Source of the DNA: Seriola aureovittata
Taxonomy: Eukaryota > Chordata > Actinopteri > Carangiformes > Carangidae
Assembly (NCBI RefSeq): GCF_021018895.1
Contig: NC_079365.1
Span: 16,653,001-16,717,000, forward strand
DNA length: 64,000 nucleotides
Reading direction: 5' to 3'
This document shows positions 26,772 through 55,417 of the stretch, one piece after another (position 1 is the first letter of the stretch; the number at the start of each line of letters is the position of its first letter). The notes beneath the pieces were generated by a model, which saw only the letters and a list, made by a program, of their open reading frames with translations, was not told the origin of the DNA and did no database searches. The position numbers and the translations under genes were made by a program.

Positions 26772-27780
26772 GCACCTTTCCATAATCACCGTTTCCCTCG
26801 GTTCAGTTGTATCATACTGTTGTTTTTTCTTTTAAATGTATATAGTTATCTTAAATCACATATTTTGAATAATTGTGACATGTTTCTTTCGGGGTTCCTG
26901 CTTCTACAATGACAATGCTGCACTGTACAAATTATTCTGCTAATTACTTTTTAATTTCCCTGTTGGTTATCAAATACATTGATTGGCTTCTACCAGATAA
27001 GTAAATAACCCCACTAGGAAGGAAAACATTTAATTTATCTTGATTGTTCATACATCAGAAACAGTGGTAATACATTTCTTTTTTTTTTCACTTGAGGTAA
27101 TCTATATCTAAACTCAGGAGAAAATGATACACCATTGCAAGTCTTAATGCTCTGATTTTAGAAGAAACTTATGTTGCATTCCAAAGTAATAATAATAATA
27201 ATAATTTTTTTATGGTGGATTTAAAAATTTATTTCTATTTAAAACAAGAATCTCAACATTTCTTAATGTTGATGCTATCCTACATACATGGACAGGATTT
27301 TGGCTGCCACAAGAATGGATGCTAAAAGTGTTAAATGTTACAGTATTTAAAGTAAGACAGGTACATTGTGAAACTATAAATATTTACCCCAATAAATATT
27401 TGTGATATTAGAATTATCAGCACAAAAGTTTGGTGGAAAAATTAACTAAAACTTTGAATATTTAAAATGTCATTTGTTAAAATGAAAAATATAAATATTA
27501 AAGTATGAAGACATGAATAGAATAAAAAATGTGTCACATTAAAAATAGTATACAACATATATTTAAAATGTCAATCATGGTAGCAAAGTGTGTGAGTGCC
27601 CTTTATGTCCATGTTTTAGTCTCATAATGGAACTGATTATTGATCTTACCTCTGATGAATGTAAGCGGGCTTGTATTTTTGGTTGCTGAAATGTCACACC
27701 TCTGGTATTGTAGGGGAGGACATTTGCACCAGCAGCTCCATGTGACTGGCTCATACTACTCTATTTATAACAGCTGAGTG
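26772..27780. other. Intergenic interval between c1orf159 and perm1
   Basis: Very AT-rich DNA with an (AAT)n run at 27189-27204. I recognise no gene or repeat family until the perm1 promoter-proximal motifs near 27760. Confidence 0.5.
27761..27776 (+). promoter_or_regulatory. MEF2-like site joined to an E-box ahead of perm1
   Basis: CTATTTATAA fits the MEF2 consensus YTAWWWWTAR and is directly followed by the E-box CAGCTG. It may also act as a TATA-like element, because the probable first noncoding perm1 exon starts a few tens of bases downstream. Perm1 is known as a striated-muscle gene, so muscle motifs here make sense; binding is inferred. Confidence 0.5.
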
Positions 27781-27789
27781 CAAGGCCCC

Positions 27790-27888
27790 AGTCTGACATA
27801 TGCAAGGACAGATGCACATCAGAGCTGAAATGTTCCTGCAGGGAGAAAAGGACACCTTCAAACTGGACGTCTCGTCCCTCTGCAACAG
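27790..27888 (+). other. Probable noncoding first exon of perm1
   Basis: A transcript starting roughly 27790 would end at a good donor, TGCAACAG|GTAGGT (27888/27889). The next acceptor, TTTTTTCCAG at 28691-28700, lies 25 bases before the coding ATG. The exact start site is a guess. Confidence 0.45.
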
Positions 27889-28725
27889 GTAGGTTATTTT
27901 TATTCACAGCAACATATTAACACTAATTTACCGAATGTGATATGCAATATGTGATATTTTGTTAGTTCTTTTAACAAAATAGAAAATATAAGACCTTTAA
28001 TGACTTTGAGGAAGAGCAGTTGAAAGAACTTAATCACAACAAGGTCCATTATGCTGAAAATGACCCTAATAACCACTCCACTGAAAAATAATGAAATACA
28101 TTTGACAACAGTGCAAAATGTGTTAACAAAATACAAAAATATGACATACACTTTGAGGAATTATTTGTGGTGGCACAATTTTCAATAAGACGATGTTTTG
28201 GTGATCATGTAATTTTGTATCAGTGTCACTCTGTTTACAACTCCCCCTACCGCCCCCCCCAACTGTGTGTTAAGATGATACATTGAGTTGTACCCTGACA
28301 TTGGACATCTGAATCTTTCATATCAGGTCATATGCCATGTTTTCTAAGAGCTGGGCCATGGAGTATTTTGGGGTCTGTTATGGAGCTGTTGTGACCAAGG
28401 TGCTCTAGTGTTGCTTTGGTGCTCTGTTGAGATTCTCACTTCTCAGGCTTTGAACTAATGCAGGAGCCTGTTTGCTTTCTGCACAATTGTTTCCTACTGA
28501 CAGCTGATTACAGCAATGTTAAGCTTGCAAAACAAATGCTTGTGCTCTATATTTAACTCCAATGTGTGGATGTAACTTCAACTATAAGCCGGTGGGGTCA
28601 CCAAGGATGTACTGCTACACTGACACTTCTTATTTTTCATGCAAAATAAACATCTGAATCTGTAATCACTGACCTTTATATTTTCTCTTCTTTTTTCCAG
28701 ATTGAAGAGCATGTGATGTATCAAA

Positions 28726-31700
28726 ATGGATGATCTAGATCACAGCATGCACATCGCAGAGTTTGACTGGACCAGCTTCTATGATGAGAGTGAAGAGTGC
28801 AGTCTGCTGCAGCCTTCACTCGCCTGCCCTGATAACTTGAGCCTCAGCGATTCAGAGGATTCTGTAAACTCAAGTCCAGTCTCCAGCGCAGGCCAGCAGG
28901 AGAAACAGCACAGCCCTGATGTGAACAGTGATGGAGCTGAGAGCAACGCTGCAGGATGCAGCACAGGAGAAGAGAGCCGTATGAAGTTGTGGATGAAGCT
29001 GAATGAGAGAAGCACAGGAGAACAAGCTGAAGAAGACAGTGTGACACAGGTGGACTCTGAAATATGCCCCGACTGTCTTGCGGGAAATACACTCAGCACA
29101 AAAGAGCTGCATGTGAAGACTGCAGAAGAGGAGGAGGAGACACATGACAACATTATAAACACACTGCAAACTGATACAATACATGTTCAGTGTTCAGGAG
29201 TTTCTAAAGAGCTGACAAAGAAGGATGGAGATCTGCAAACAGAAGTCGATGATTCCAGAAATGAACCTGATCCACTGTGCCCCCAAACAGAACTAAATGT
29301 TAATGAACAGCACACTACAGACAGAGCTGTGAATGACGATGTGAGCAGTGGCGCTGCGAGAGTGGAGAAGGAGCGCTGGTTCGTGACAGTGAATGACAGT
29401 CCTGCACGACAGCGGGTGCGTGCCACCTCTTTAAAAAAAAAACGAAGACAAAAAAAACCTTGTAAAAACAGTCCCAGTCTGTGCAGCCACAGGGAGGAGA
29501 AATCACATGCAAATGGCTTGGAGATAAACAAAGATAAATATAAATCTGAGGAATGGAGGGACATGGACTTCACTCAATCAAACCAAAACTTTGTTCAAAA
29601 CTCAGGAGGGCATCAAAGTTCTGAAGTAATTCCTAAGAGTGTTTCAGATTCATTGCAGTTGTCTTGTGAAGAGGACAATGTGTCAGAAAACCTGGATATC
29701 TCTCATTCCCCTAAAGAAAATATCACCGAGCCGACGACAGACAGAGACAAACATGAACCAGGCAGCTCAGCATCCACGTCACATGACACATTTACACCCA
29801 AAGACTCCTCAAAGTTGGAAAGTGCGGAGTCAGACGAGTTTGAAGATGGTGTTGAGTTCTTTTCCGTTTACAGTTATGACTCTGAAAGCTATTTGTCTGC
29901 TGCTGAATCAGTGGAGGAAACTCAGCATCTCCTCATGGAAAACTTTCAACCTGTGGATTTCATACAGCTGCCGCGCTCAGCACCTCTGACGTTGCAGACT
30001 AAGAGTGCTGACAGTACACAGGACAGACAAATGCATTCTTGTGATAGCACTTCCCCCTGCAATGCAGCAGACACCAACTATGAGCGCACCGATGTTGAGC
30101 CCGCCCTGACATTTCCATCTGCTGGCCAAAGAGCTGACAAAATGCCAGATGACAACTCTGCATGTGAAAATAACTCACACAGCACGGTCCTCCATACGCT
30201 CTCGCACACATCTGGACTTCAAAAACATAAAATTAATCTTTCAGCATCTGGTAGCTCTTCAGGAGATCAGCTTAGTCCTCTCCCTGTTCCTGATTTGACT
30301 GTAACACCTTGCTCTGCGGCTGACAACCCCGAAGCGTATGCTAAAGCCGCAGGCCACACCCGACCTGTGTACGCCATTTCTGCCTTTTGGGAGGAAATGG
30401 AAAAACTGACAATAAATGACATTTTGCAGCTTAGGATGGGTAGAAGCACACCTCCCTGGGAAACACAAGAAACAGCGACGACAAAAGTAGATGAATCCCC
30501 AACGAGTCACAGCCCTCTGGTTGACACTGTGCAGTATAATTTGCCTGATGGTGGTGGTCTAATGGACATGTCAGACACTGCTGACTCGGACTATTTCACA
30601 CAGCCTGACGAGTCCAAGCCAGATCGCTCAAGCTGTGAGTTTTCCACGTCAGATTTTGAAGAGGAGTACTGGCAGTTTCTTGACGCCAGTAGGAACCCCA
30701 GTCCTGATCCTCACAGCAAAAACCAACAGGGGACTAATGACTCTCCATTTTCATCACAGGAGGAGGATGAGGAGGAGGAGTCCACAAGCTCTGAAGGAAA
30801 GGAGACACCTGTGCCTTCGGAGGACTTTGCAGGACAGCGTTTTGAGGATGAGGAGTCATATACTTTGAGCAAACTTGCGTGGCCAGGACAGACAACAAAG
30901 AGCAAAAGTACGTACAACATACAAGCTCTCAACAAAGAGGATTTAACTTTACCCTTTGGTAATGATGACAGCGGTCTACTTCTCAGCAGCTGCCAGTCTC
31001 TGGAGGAAAACTTGGTGTTAAAAGTGAGTGATAGCCTGGAAACACTCATCCCAGCACCTTTTCTGTCCAATACAGACATACTGGATGAACATTATCAAAT
31101 ATCCTTCCCAGAAGTGTTTGAATACTTTTTCACAGAGGGTAAAGCAAAGAATGACTCCAGGTGTGTCGCTGTCTATGATCCAGATGACATCTCAGTGGCT
31201 CCAGTGTTTGACTACACTCTTTGTACATTCAGGGATGAAATGTCATTCTTTTCCCTCCATGATTCCCAGTGCAGCGAGGAGAAACCCATCCCTATCTTCT
31301 CTTGTTCTCATCCTCTCAGAGAACTCACATTCCCAAAATCAAACTATGTTTTCTTGAGCGCAGACTACGAGGCAGAGCACGAGCTGGACAACCTCTCTCC
31401 GATCAGAGTCGTGTCTCGCTCTTTCATCCAGGCCAATCAGTGTGGGACATCTGCAGCAGCTGCAGGCGGCTCTCGCAACTGGAAAAGTTTGCTGTGGATG
31501 AGGAAGATTCGCTTCCACGACAAAGGTAGCATCTGGTGCCGAAGGTCCGGCGCCTGGGTGTTTCCAGTGGAGGCTGAGAGGATAGAGAGAAAAGATCCAC
31601 CGGTCACTGTCCTCACGCAGGGAAGAGTCTCTTCAACTCCTTCTGAGTTGTTCAGAGAGCTAGCAGTGCAGCAGAGCATTCTGGGAACTATACAGACAAC

Positions 31701-32304
31701 AAGTAAGCCAGAGCTCTCTTACACACTGTCACACTGGATTTAAAAGACAAAAAACAATGCATGCAGAATTAAATGAAATCCACTTTTCTGCATGTGTATG
31801 TCTCTTGCAGGACGAGAGGGCGTCTTCTCTACGCTGAAGCAGTCAGATATGTGTTTGGTCTGCATTGCCTTTGCATCCTGGGTACTCAGATCTTCTGATC
31901 CAGAGTCTGTCGATGCCTGGAAAGCAGGTATGAAGCTTGTTGCAGTGATAATCTGCTGTGACAGTTAAAATTATTCAGCAAGTATAAAGTACAATATTAA
32001 ACATATTTTCTCAGCTTCTTAAAGAAGTTTAAATAAATAAATGACAAGAAAATGAAAATAATTTTAACAGTGATTGCTGCTTAATTAGTAAAGATTTTTT
32101 TAATGTCAATGAGAAATACTTCAGATTTGAAATGCAGTTTTCAGGGGCTTTAAGTTTTGAACGTTAAGAGTTCTCTATGACTTGGTGAATGTAACTTTAA
32201 TGAAATCCTGTTCAGCTCTGCTAGCAAATGTGAGTGCGCTCTCAGCTATCCAGTACCTGCGGCACTATGTGAAGAAGAAGACGCCTCCTCAAGATGATCC
32301 CTGA
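28726..32304 (+). CDS. perm1: PGC-1 and ERR-induced regulator in muscle 1 (PERM1)
   Basis: Muscle regulator that acts with PGC-1/ERR to raise mitochondrial and oxidative gene expression; the mammalian protein has also been placed at the outer mitochondrial membrane. Exons: 28726-31702, 31811-31927, 32216-32304; sum 3183 bases, 1060 aa, longer than the roughly 790 aa human protein. The N-terminus (HIAEFDWTSFYDESEECSLL) resembles the human opening (LSDQDWAEF...ECGLL). The giant first exon encodes a low-complexity, acidic and serine-rich chain, probably disordered, with a basic patch (SLKKKRRQKKP). The two small last exons encode the conserved end, with a hydrophobic segment CLVCIAFASWVLRSSD followed by DAWKAALLANVSALSAIQYLR. 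Only the two ends and a few inner blocks are conserved, so identity rests on those plus the neighbour c1orf159. Confidence 0.93.
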
Positions 32305-33034
32305 TACATAATTGTACACACAAGAGAAGTCATTTCCAAACATTTTTCACCTGGGTCCATCTGTACAAATACATCCACTGTATGTACATGTCATACACCT
32401 GCTTAATATCCACTGCCTTTTCCCAATTCATTATACAGCACATAAAGAAGAACTGAAGTTTTTTTCAGTGTGAAACTAGTTGGACTGATGATACTCTGAT
32501 GTGCAATAATTAGAATCAAAATGAAGGTAAATGAGGATTAGGAAAACAAAATATAAAGGATAAAATTTCAAAGATAAAGTTATAAATATATGTAATATAA
32601 GTATTAAAATTTTAACATACATATTTTCAGTATACGTACTCTACATAGTGCATTTCTAAGCAGACTGTGAAGTTAACATAATTACACCTAGTTAATGGCT
32701 GGACTGCGTATGGTCAGTGTGCCAAAAAGAACGTAGTTGAAAACTGTTGTGGAACAGCTGTAAACAACTCACATCATCGCGTCGTAGTTGCATTCTGCCT
32801 AGTGTCAGTGGTTTCAGCCCTTAATCTATTTGCTTCTCTCCTACTCTCTGTGCTCACATATACGGTATTTTAATACAGCCAAATTCCCAGTAAAGCTGTT
32901 GTCATTTGTATGTTTTTCTGTTTCTGTTGTCAGACAATGGAACAACAAGAAATAATGACTGAAATGTGGCCCATGAAGACTACATGATAGCCTCCAAGCC
33001 ATTTTCAAGCTTCTGCGCTGCACAAAATCTTGAT

Positions 33035-33110
33035 TTTATTTACATTTACATTTAGTCATTTGGGAGACGCTTTTATCCAAAGCAACTTTCAAGTGAGGGA
33101 CATCACTAAC
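33035..33110 (+). repeat. Teleost interspersed repeat core (V-SINE/LINE-tail type)
   Basis: ACATTTAGTCATTTGGGAGA followed by CGCTTTTATCCAAAGCAACT is a sequence repeated very widely in fish genomes as the conserved part of retroposon tails. Only this short core is recognised, and the exact family name is uncertain. Confidence 0.6.
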
Positions 33111-34106
33111 TGCAAACACATACGTTAAAGACAACGACCGTGCTGTGATTTCAGTTATATTTTCTTGTAAAACGATCACTCAGAGAGAATGTTAGAAGTG
33201 ACAGAATATCTTTCTTATTTTGTCTCACAAAGCACACAGCAGCCAAACTGCTGCTTTGCCTCTCTGCCACTTACTGAACAGAGTAAACACATAAAGAGGT
33301 GTACCTCTCACTAGCGGAGAATTACTGGCAACTCGCTACTATTAAGAGTAGCTAAGGTTTGTCCAAAAAATCGCTACATTTGTGGCTAGGTGCTTTTTTG
33401 AAAAACAAAGTCTCTAAATCTACCAACAAATGTGCTAAACTGGCAACAATGCAGGTTGTAAATGTCCCCTGATACAAACTGTTAAACTATGCCAATTCAA
33501 TTTGAATGGAATGGGGAAAATGTGGAAACTCCAACACTTGGCTGGCCGACCAATGGTTACTTCATGACTGTCACGTGGTATTCGACTGACCAATGATGTA
33601 ACTTGATCACTCAAATCTATCAGTCACATAGTCAGTCAGAGAGGGTGGTGCCACAGATAGAATAGGGAACATATTGTAAGTTTTGCTCTTTTCATGGGAT
33701 TTGTTAAAGCCTTAAGCCTTTAAGACATGAAAACATTTTCAGGTGAATTTTAAGCTTTTAATAACTCTGGTTTTATCAGTTCTGGATTAACTGATGTTGA
33801 TAAACGGACCATAATGTAAGCTCAGAAGCTCATAGTTTTTAACACGTGCCATCTTATAAATGTCCTGTTGTGCCTCAATCATGGATTTGTATGTTATACC
33901 GTTGCAGTCAAGCTAAGATGTAACAGGAGCCTGTAGATTGTTAGCATGCACTGCTGCAAAGTGTATGTGGGGTGTCTATTTAGGGATAAAAGCCTGAAAG
34001 AAAGTTATGGTATAGATATTGGTCTGGTTTGTAAGTATGTTGTAAAAAAAAAAGATTAAGTAGGTGACTGCTTGAGCTGTGTGTGATTGGAAAGCTTTGT
34101 CTGAAT

Positions 34107-34415
34107 CAGTGGTTCCCAACCTTTTTTGCTTTGTGCTCCTTTAATTCAAAGCCACGTCCTCTTGCGACCCCTCATCATAGCCTGCGTGAGGTGAAAGCAG
34201 TTCAGAGTGATTCTTCATTTTCAGACCACGTCATTGAATAATTTCTACAGATCTGAAAAAGTAAAACTATACAGTATTGGACAGTAAGAAAAAAAAAACA
34301 AAGATTAGAGACAAGTTTGAAAAATATAGATAATTCTTTGTAGCAGGTTTTAGTTTTTTCTTGCTTCACAACCTTTTAGATTCATCTCAGGAACCCTTGT
34401 TGTTGGGAACCACTG
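34107..34415. mobile_element. Nonautonomous hAT-type element (MITE), about 309 bp
   Basis: It begins CAGTGGTTCCCAAC and ends GTTGGGAACCACTG, perfect 14-base terminal inverted repeats of the hAT (Charlie-like) kind. The flanks, GTCTGAAT on the left and GTCTAAAA on the right, agree at six of eight positions, as expected for an old 8-bp target duplication. There is no transposase reading frame inside. Confidence 0.88.
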
Positions 34416-35863
34416 GTCTAAAATGCTGTATCAAAACGTAGGTGCAGATTCTGCTGTGATGCAAAAAGAAAAATGTCACATACTGTTTTGGAAAAAAAAT
34501 TTAAGCTAAACTATTTTCTCATGAGCAGCTTTAACTATTTACACAACTTCATAAATGACATTTCCATTTAGTGTTGCTGTGTCAAATGCTTGTATAGTAT
34601 TAACGCTAAACAATCTGTTGTTTAATTAATTGTTGTTAGAACACAACATATCTCTTGTCAAACAAAACTTTGATTTTCCATATATGACAGATTTGGTGCA
34701 ATAATTGATTTAATGCAATAAAACCATGAATATATAACTCCTCTCTGTGTAAGTTGATGTGTGCAGGAAACAAGCAGGAGGTATACTGGTGTTTTTCTTA
34801 TACCACAGAATGTTTTTTTTTCTATGCATAGAAACTCCACATGCAAAGTAAATAATGCGTCACTGCAGAAATATTTATTGAAATAAATATGCAATGGATA
34901 CACTTTCATATTATATCACATAAATATTGAATTTAGAGGCAGTTATTTTTTTAAATTTCATTTAAGTGTCAAAGATTTTGTTTTTCCAATTCACTCTTTC
35001 TCATCAAAATGAAGGAAATACGCTGTTCCAATAAAACCTTCTGTCTGTTTGACAGATCATGGTCCAATTAATCATTATCTCACCTATAATACTATATACT
35101 GCTTTTAGCTTATGATTTACTGCTATCGTGCTGAATCAGGGGTCAGGTGTTCACATCTACTGCTATACCAATAGTACTCATTCATATAGAATAATGTAAC
35201 CATGTAATATTTACAATCTTAAAAATGAGCGAATAAAAGCTTCGGTTATACTGTGAAAAGATATCTTGATATATAAAACTTTAGGATTTAGACAAATATT
35301 TAGCAGATTTAAGAGTAAAACCAACCTCTACTATACTTTCAGAGTCTAAACACCACAATGCAACTTGCTACTCTAGTTTGAAAACTGAAGACTGCGTCAT
35401 GCTAGGTTGTTACAATCATTCAAACACTGATTTAAATGTCATTCTGTACAAGGAAATCATTTAGAAATCATCATAGGTATGTTTAAACTTAACACCAAAG
35501 TCGGTCTGTTTTCATATCATTTATAAGAGCTGTATTATAGCAAGTTTAAATCACTGCATATCAAACAGTTTTACAGTTTGTTAGAGAAAATCTGTCACTT
35601 TTAAATCTCACACGAATAAGTGAGATTGTTCATTATTTGATAATAAAACTAGTATAAAGTCCTAAGTGATATGAAAATCTCAGACGGACTTTGACAGTCC
35701 CATTAAGTGCTGAACGAGGAATGCACATAAAGATCCACAAAGTATTTTCTAAAATATATTAAAACAAAAAAATTGACACACAAATATTCTCTTACAGTCT
35801 CAAAGGTACACAGTATTCTATTGAGTATAAGTGTAGGGTCTCAGGGCATGCACCACCTGACAC

Positions 35864-46093
<10,230 letters not shown>

Positions 46094-46737
46094 GTCGAAG
46101 GATGTTTGGATGTGGCTTGTTGACACTACGCAGCGCAGTGGGCGATACACACACAAACTATGCGAACCCCTATTACATGGCTATTCAAAATGGAGGCGGT
46201 GTAGTGGAGGGAGTCAGTCTAGTTTTTTTTTTTTTCCAGTGCAATGACCTCAGCAGCCACAGCTAAGCCTTCAAAGTTGTCTGGGTGTACATAACTGAGC
46301 ATGTGCCGCGGATCAGCAGCAGCAGCCACTGGGAGCTGCTCATCACCAGCTGCTGCTGCTGCACAGGCGTCCATGAATCAAACAACACAGCACACAGTGT
46401 ACCGCTGTGGGTCATCAACAGCATTATGTAAGCCATTACATTAAACTACCACCGACACAAAACACTTCATTACCCGTGTAGGACTGTGGAGCAGGAAAAA
46501 AACTACTCAGTAATAACATAGTTTCAGTTTTATTGCTTGATGTTAACGGATAATATTCAATACTCAAAGGTTAAAACATATTTAGACATTTTGTTCTTCC
46601 GTTTTTCCAATTTGGATTCAGTCATCTGCACGATTTACAAGCACAAGCATCTTAAGAACACTATAATATCATATTATGATAAATGATGCATATCATTTAT
46701 TGACAATATGCCAATAACAGCAAGAACATGAGGCAAC

Positions 46738-46880
46738 TGAAGGATAATATTATAATCATCATCATCATTAATAATAATCTAAATAAATATCCCAGGTGCT
46801 GGATAAAAAAAAACCCACCTATTCATGTTTTATGTATTATTATTATTATTATTATTGATATTATTATTATTATTATATTT
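46738..46880. repeat. ATC/AAT/ATT trinucleotide repeat cluster
   Basis: Runs of ATC, AAT and ATT units give isoleucine/asparagine strings in translation. No gene features. Confidence 0.85.
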
Positions 46881-48325
46881 AATTTTGTTTGTTATTTATT
46901 TTGGTTTACTCAAGTTCTTATAATTGCAGTAGCAGAAATTAGACAAAAAAAGAAAAGGAATAAATACATACATAAAATGTGAGTATATGCTTATAACAGA
47001 GTTGCATTATGATACAACATTAACACTTTCTTTCTCGTTTCATTTTGGATTTTTGGGACAAAAAGACATTATTTCTAATCATTTTGTGCCACTTTTTTCA
47101 AACGTTTTCGTCCAGTTTCAGTTTGTAGGTCATTTTTTCTATTTCATACACTTTAATCTGGTTTTTCATTCTCTTGTGTATGCTGTGTTGTAGAGTCAAT
47201 GTCCAGTCATAAATTTCTTTGCTCCAACCAAAAGAATATTTAACAGCTGTCTCAGTCTTCATGGATACTCTCAGTGATGCAGTATTAGGGTTCTTTTTCA
47301 AGTACAGCTCCAAAACATTATGTATAAAAAGACAGACTTCAGTCCAGAAGATCATCACGGGACAATTAAAAAAAAAAGTAGCAAATTGTTTCATGTTTGA
47401 ACAAACTATACATTTAAATGTCTGAGTTATGAAATCATAACAAAACAAACTCAAGTTTTTGATTGGGAAACGATTAACTAACTAACTAACTAACCCTAAT
47501 TTTCCACAAGAGGCTAATGAGACTGACATTCTACAAACTTCCTCTGTGGTAAATCTGTTCCACTGTTAAATGTCAAATCCTGTCAACCACAGAAAATTTG
47601 ACTATTGCAGTGGAAACAAGTTGTGCTGTGAAAAACAACTTTTCCATTTAAAGTGAAAGCATTTTTTCCCCCATCAACCTGCAGACGACATTGTGGTGTT
47701 TCACTTTTAAACAGAAGCAAAGATTTTGATACTGTGTGCACAAGATAAAACAGTTTTAAGTTTGAAATAATAAAATGGTTCAAAGACTTTGAAATTAGTG
47801 TTGTTTACGCAAGAAGAAACCAGAACGACATTGCACTGAACTTGACTTTGCTTTACCTGAAAAAGATGAGAAACACTAAGAAGCAGATGAGAAAAAGTAA
47901 ATCTGAGAGAGTTACAATTTCCACATTTCTGAGCAGAAAGAACCCTTGGTCCAAGTTTAGGTTTCTGTGTTTGTGAATGCAACTGTAATAGTCTACAGTG
48001 GCCCCTTCACTATTTGCACTTTATTGTTATAGACTTAATTTTAAATGCATAATTGTCTTTTGTGTCCATCAAGATGCATTCAATAACCCATGGTTAGTGA
48101 AAACATTTTTAGAAATGTAAGCTCCCACAATTCACGTCAGGGAAAGTTATGAAGTCCAAGGAACTCGGAGGAACCGCCTTGAAGAATGAGATAAACTGCC
48201 CAAATCCAGGTGTGCAAAGGTTGTAGAGACTTACCCAAGGAGACTCAAAGCTGTGATTGCTGCCAAAGGGGCTACTACAAAGTAGTAAATTAAGGGTCAT
48301 AATATTTCTATGAATGAGAGGTGAA

Positions 48326-49120
48326 TACATTTGGAAAGTCTTCAGACCCTTTTAATTTTTTCATATTGTGTTATGTTGCAGGCTTATGCTAAAATAAAAT
48401 CTAAATATTTTTTCCCTCATAAACCTACACTCATTAAAACCATAATGACAAAATGAAAACAGATTTTTTTTTTTTTTTAAATGTGTGCAAATTTATTAAA
48501 AAGGAAGAACTGAAATATCATATTGACATAATTATTGCTATGATACTTGAAATGTATCTCAGATGAGATGTTTCTACACCTTTATTGAGTGCACCTGTGG
48601 TCAATTCAGCCGATTGGATCTAATTTGTCTATGACCTGTCTATATAAGGACTTACATTGACAATGCACATCAGCAAAACCCAAGCCATGAGGAGGAAGGA
48701 ACTGCCTGCAGAGCTCAGAGACAGGATTGTGGCAGGCTAGAAAAATCTGCTGCATTGAAAAAGCACAGTGACCTCCATAATTCATAAATGAAAGAAGTTT
48801 GGAACAACCAGGACTCTACCTAGAGCTGGTCACCTGGCCACACTAAGCAATCGGGGAAGAAGGGCCTTGGTAAAAGAAGTGACCAAGAACCCGAAGATCA
48901 CTCTGACTGAGCTCCGGGGACCCTGTGTGGAGATGGGAGGAGTCCAGAAGGACTTTGGACTTTGGACCACTATGGGGTATCAAGTGTAGATTTGAGGGAT
49001 TTTTTTTTTTTTTTTTTTTTTTTATTCTTTTTTTTTTTAATTTTGGCATAACTTCAGTCAACTTGTTGACTGCAACATAACAAAACTGAAGGGGTCTGAA
49101 GACTTTCTGAATGAACTGTA
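48326..49120 (+). mobile_element. Deleted Tc1-like transposon, about 795 bp
   Basis: The two ends are inverted copies sharing AAAGTCTTCAGACCC (48335-48349 and, inverted, about 49094-49108), each bordered by TA as in Tc1/mariner insertions. Adjacent inner ends also match (TTATGTTGCAG and CTGCAACATAA). Inside, an ATG near 48686 opens MRRKELPAELRDRIVAG and then hits a stop: this is the N-terminus of a Tc1 transposase. Later sense fragments (TRTLPRAGHLATLSNRGRRA-like) are broken. The catalytic domain is absent and a poly-T tract occupies part of the right side. Confidence 0.85.
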
Positions 49121-49304
49121 AATGGCTCCACAGGTCACTCTGTGGCCTGATAACCAAGCGATTGAATCAGCATTTTGTTTCACTCCATCCATTCATCGAT
49201 TTAAATCACATCAATCTCATTTAACCCAACAAAAACGCCCATTACCACAACAGCAAGATAACAATGAATAATCACAATAGATTCTGTCACTAATAAATCT
49301 TTTT

Positions 49305-49310
49305 TTTATT
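49305..49310 (-). promoter_or_regulatory. eno1 polyadenylation signal
   Basis: On the minus strand AATAAA (plus TTTATT) lies about 290 bases after the eno1 stop, giving a short 3' UTR. The Tc1-like element ends almost 190 bases beyond it, so it is outside the probable transcript. Confidence 0.55.
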
Positions 49311-49598
49311 AACTGTGTATCCAAGTGCTGCTTTTTGATCGTAATTAGTCAGTGCTGTAAATAAATATTTCTCAAGTTCTAATCAGGTCTATTTTTACTT
49401 CACATTAAAAAACAAAACAGTACAGTGGATGACTTGCTTGTAAAGCATCACAGCAATAACTACAGTTCTTTCTATAAATTCATTATTTGTATGTGAATAG
49501 TTCTACGTTATTTTGATTGTTTTCCATCATTAGCCAATGTGTTTTTATGCATTTGTATGTGTGATTCCATTTGTATGTGAAGTAAATGTTTCATCCAT

Positions 49599-55417
<5,819 letters not shown>

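Larger units (their letters stand above)
32305..35863. other. Convergent perm1 / rere 3' region with repeat remnants
   Basis: Noncoding interval with the perm1 3' UTR on the left and, probably, the rere 3' UTR on the right (from about 34650). It contains a V-SINE/L2-like core at 33035-33110 and a hAT-type miniature element at 34107-34415. No coding exon was recognised. Confidence 0.55.
46094..49598. other. rere promoter side and eno1 3' flank
   Basis: The rere 5' UTR/promoter lies in the less AT-rich part up to about 46430. Beyond it are (AAT/ATT)n repeats (46738-46880), unassigned AT-rich sequence, a Tc1-like element (48326-49120) and the eno1 3' UTR with its poly(A) signal at 49305-49310. 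I looked specifically for BAH-domain exons of rere here and found none. Confidence 0.55.
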
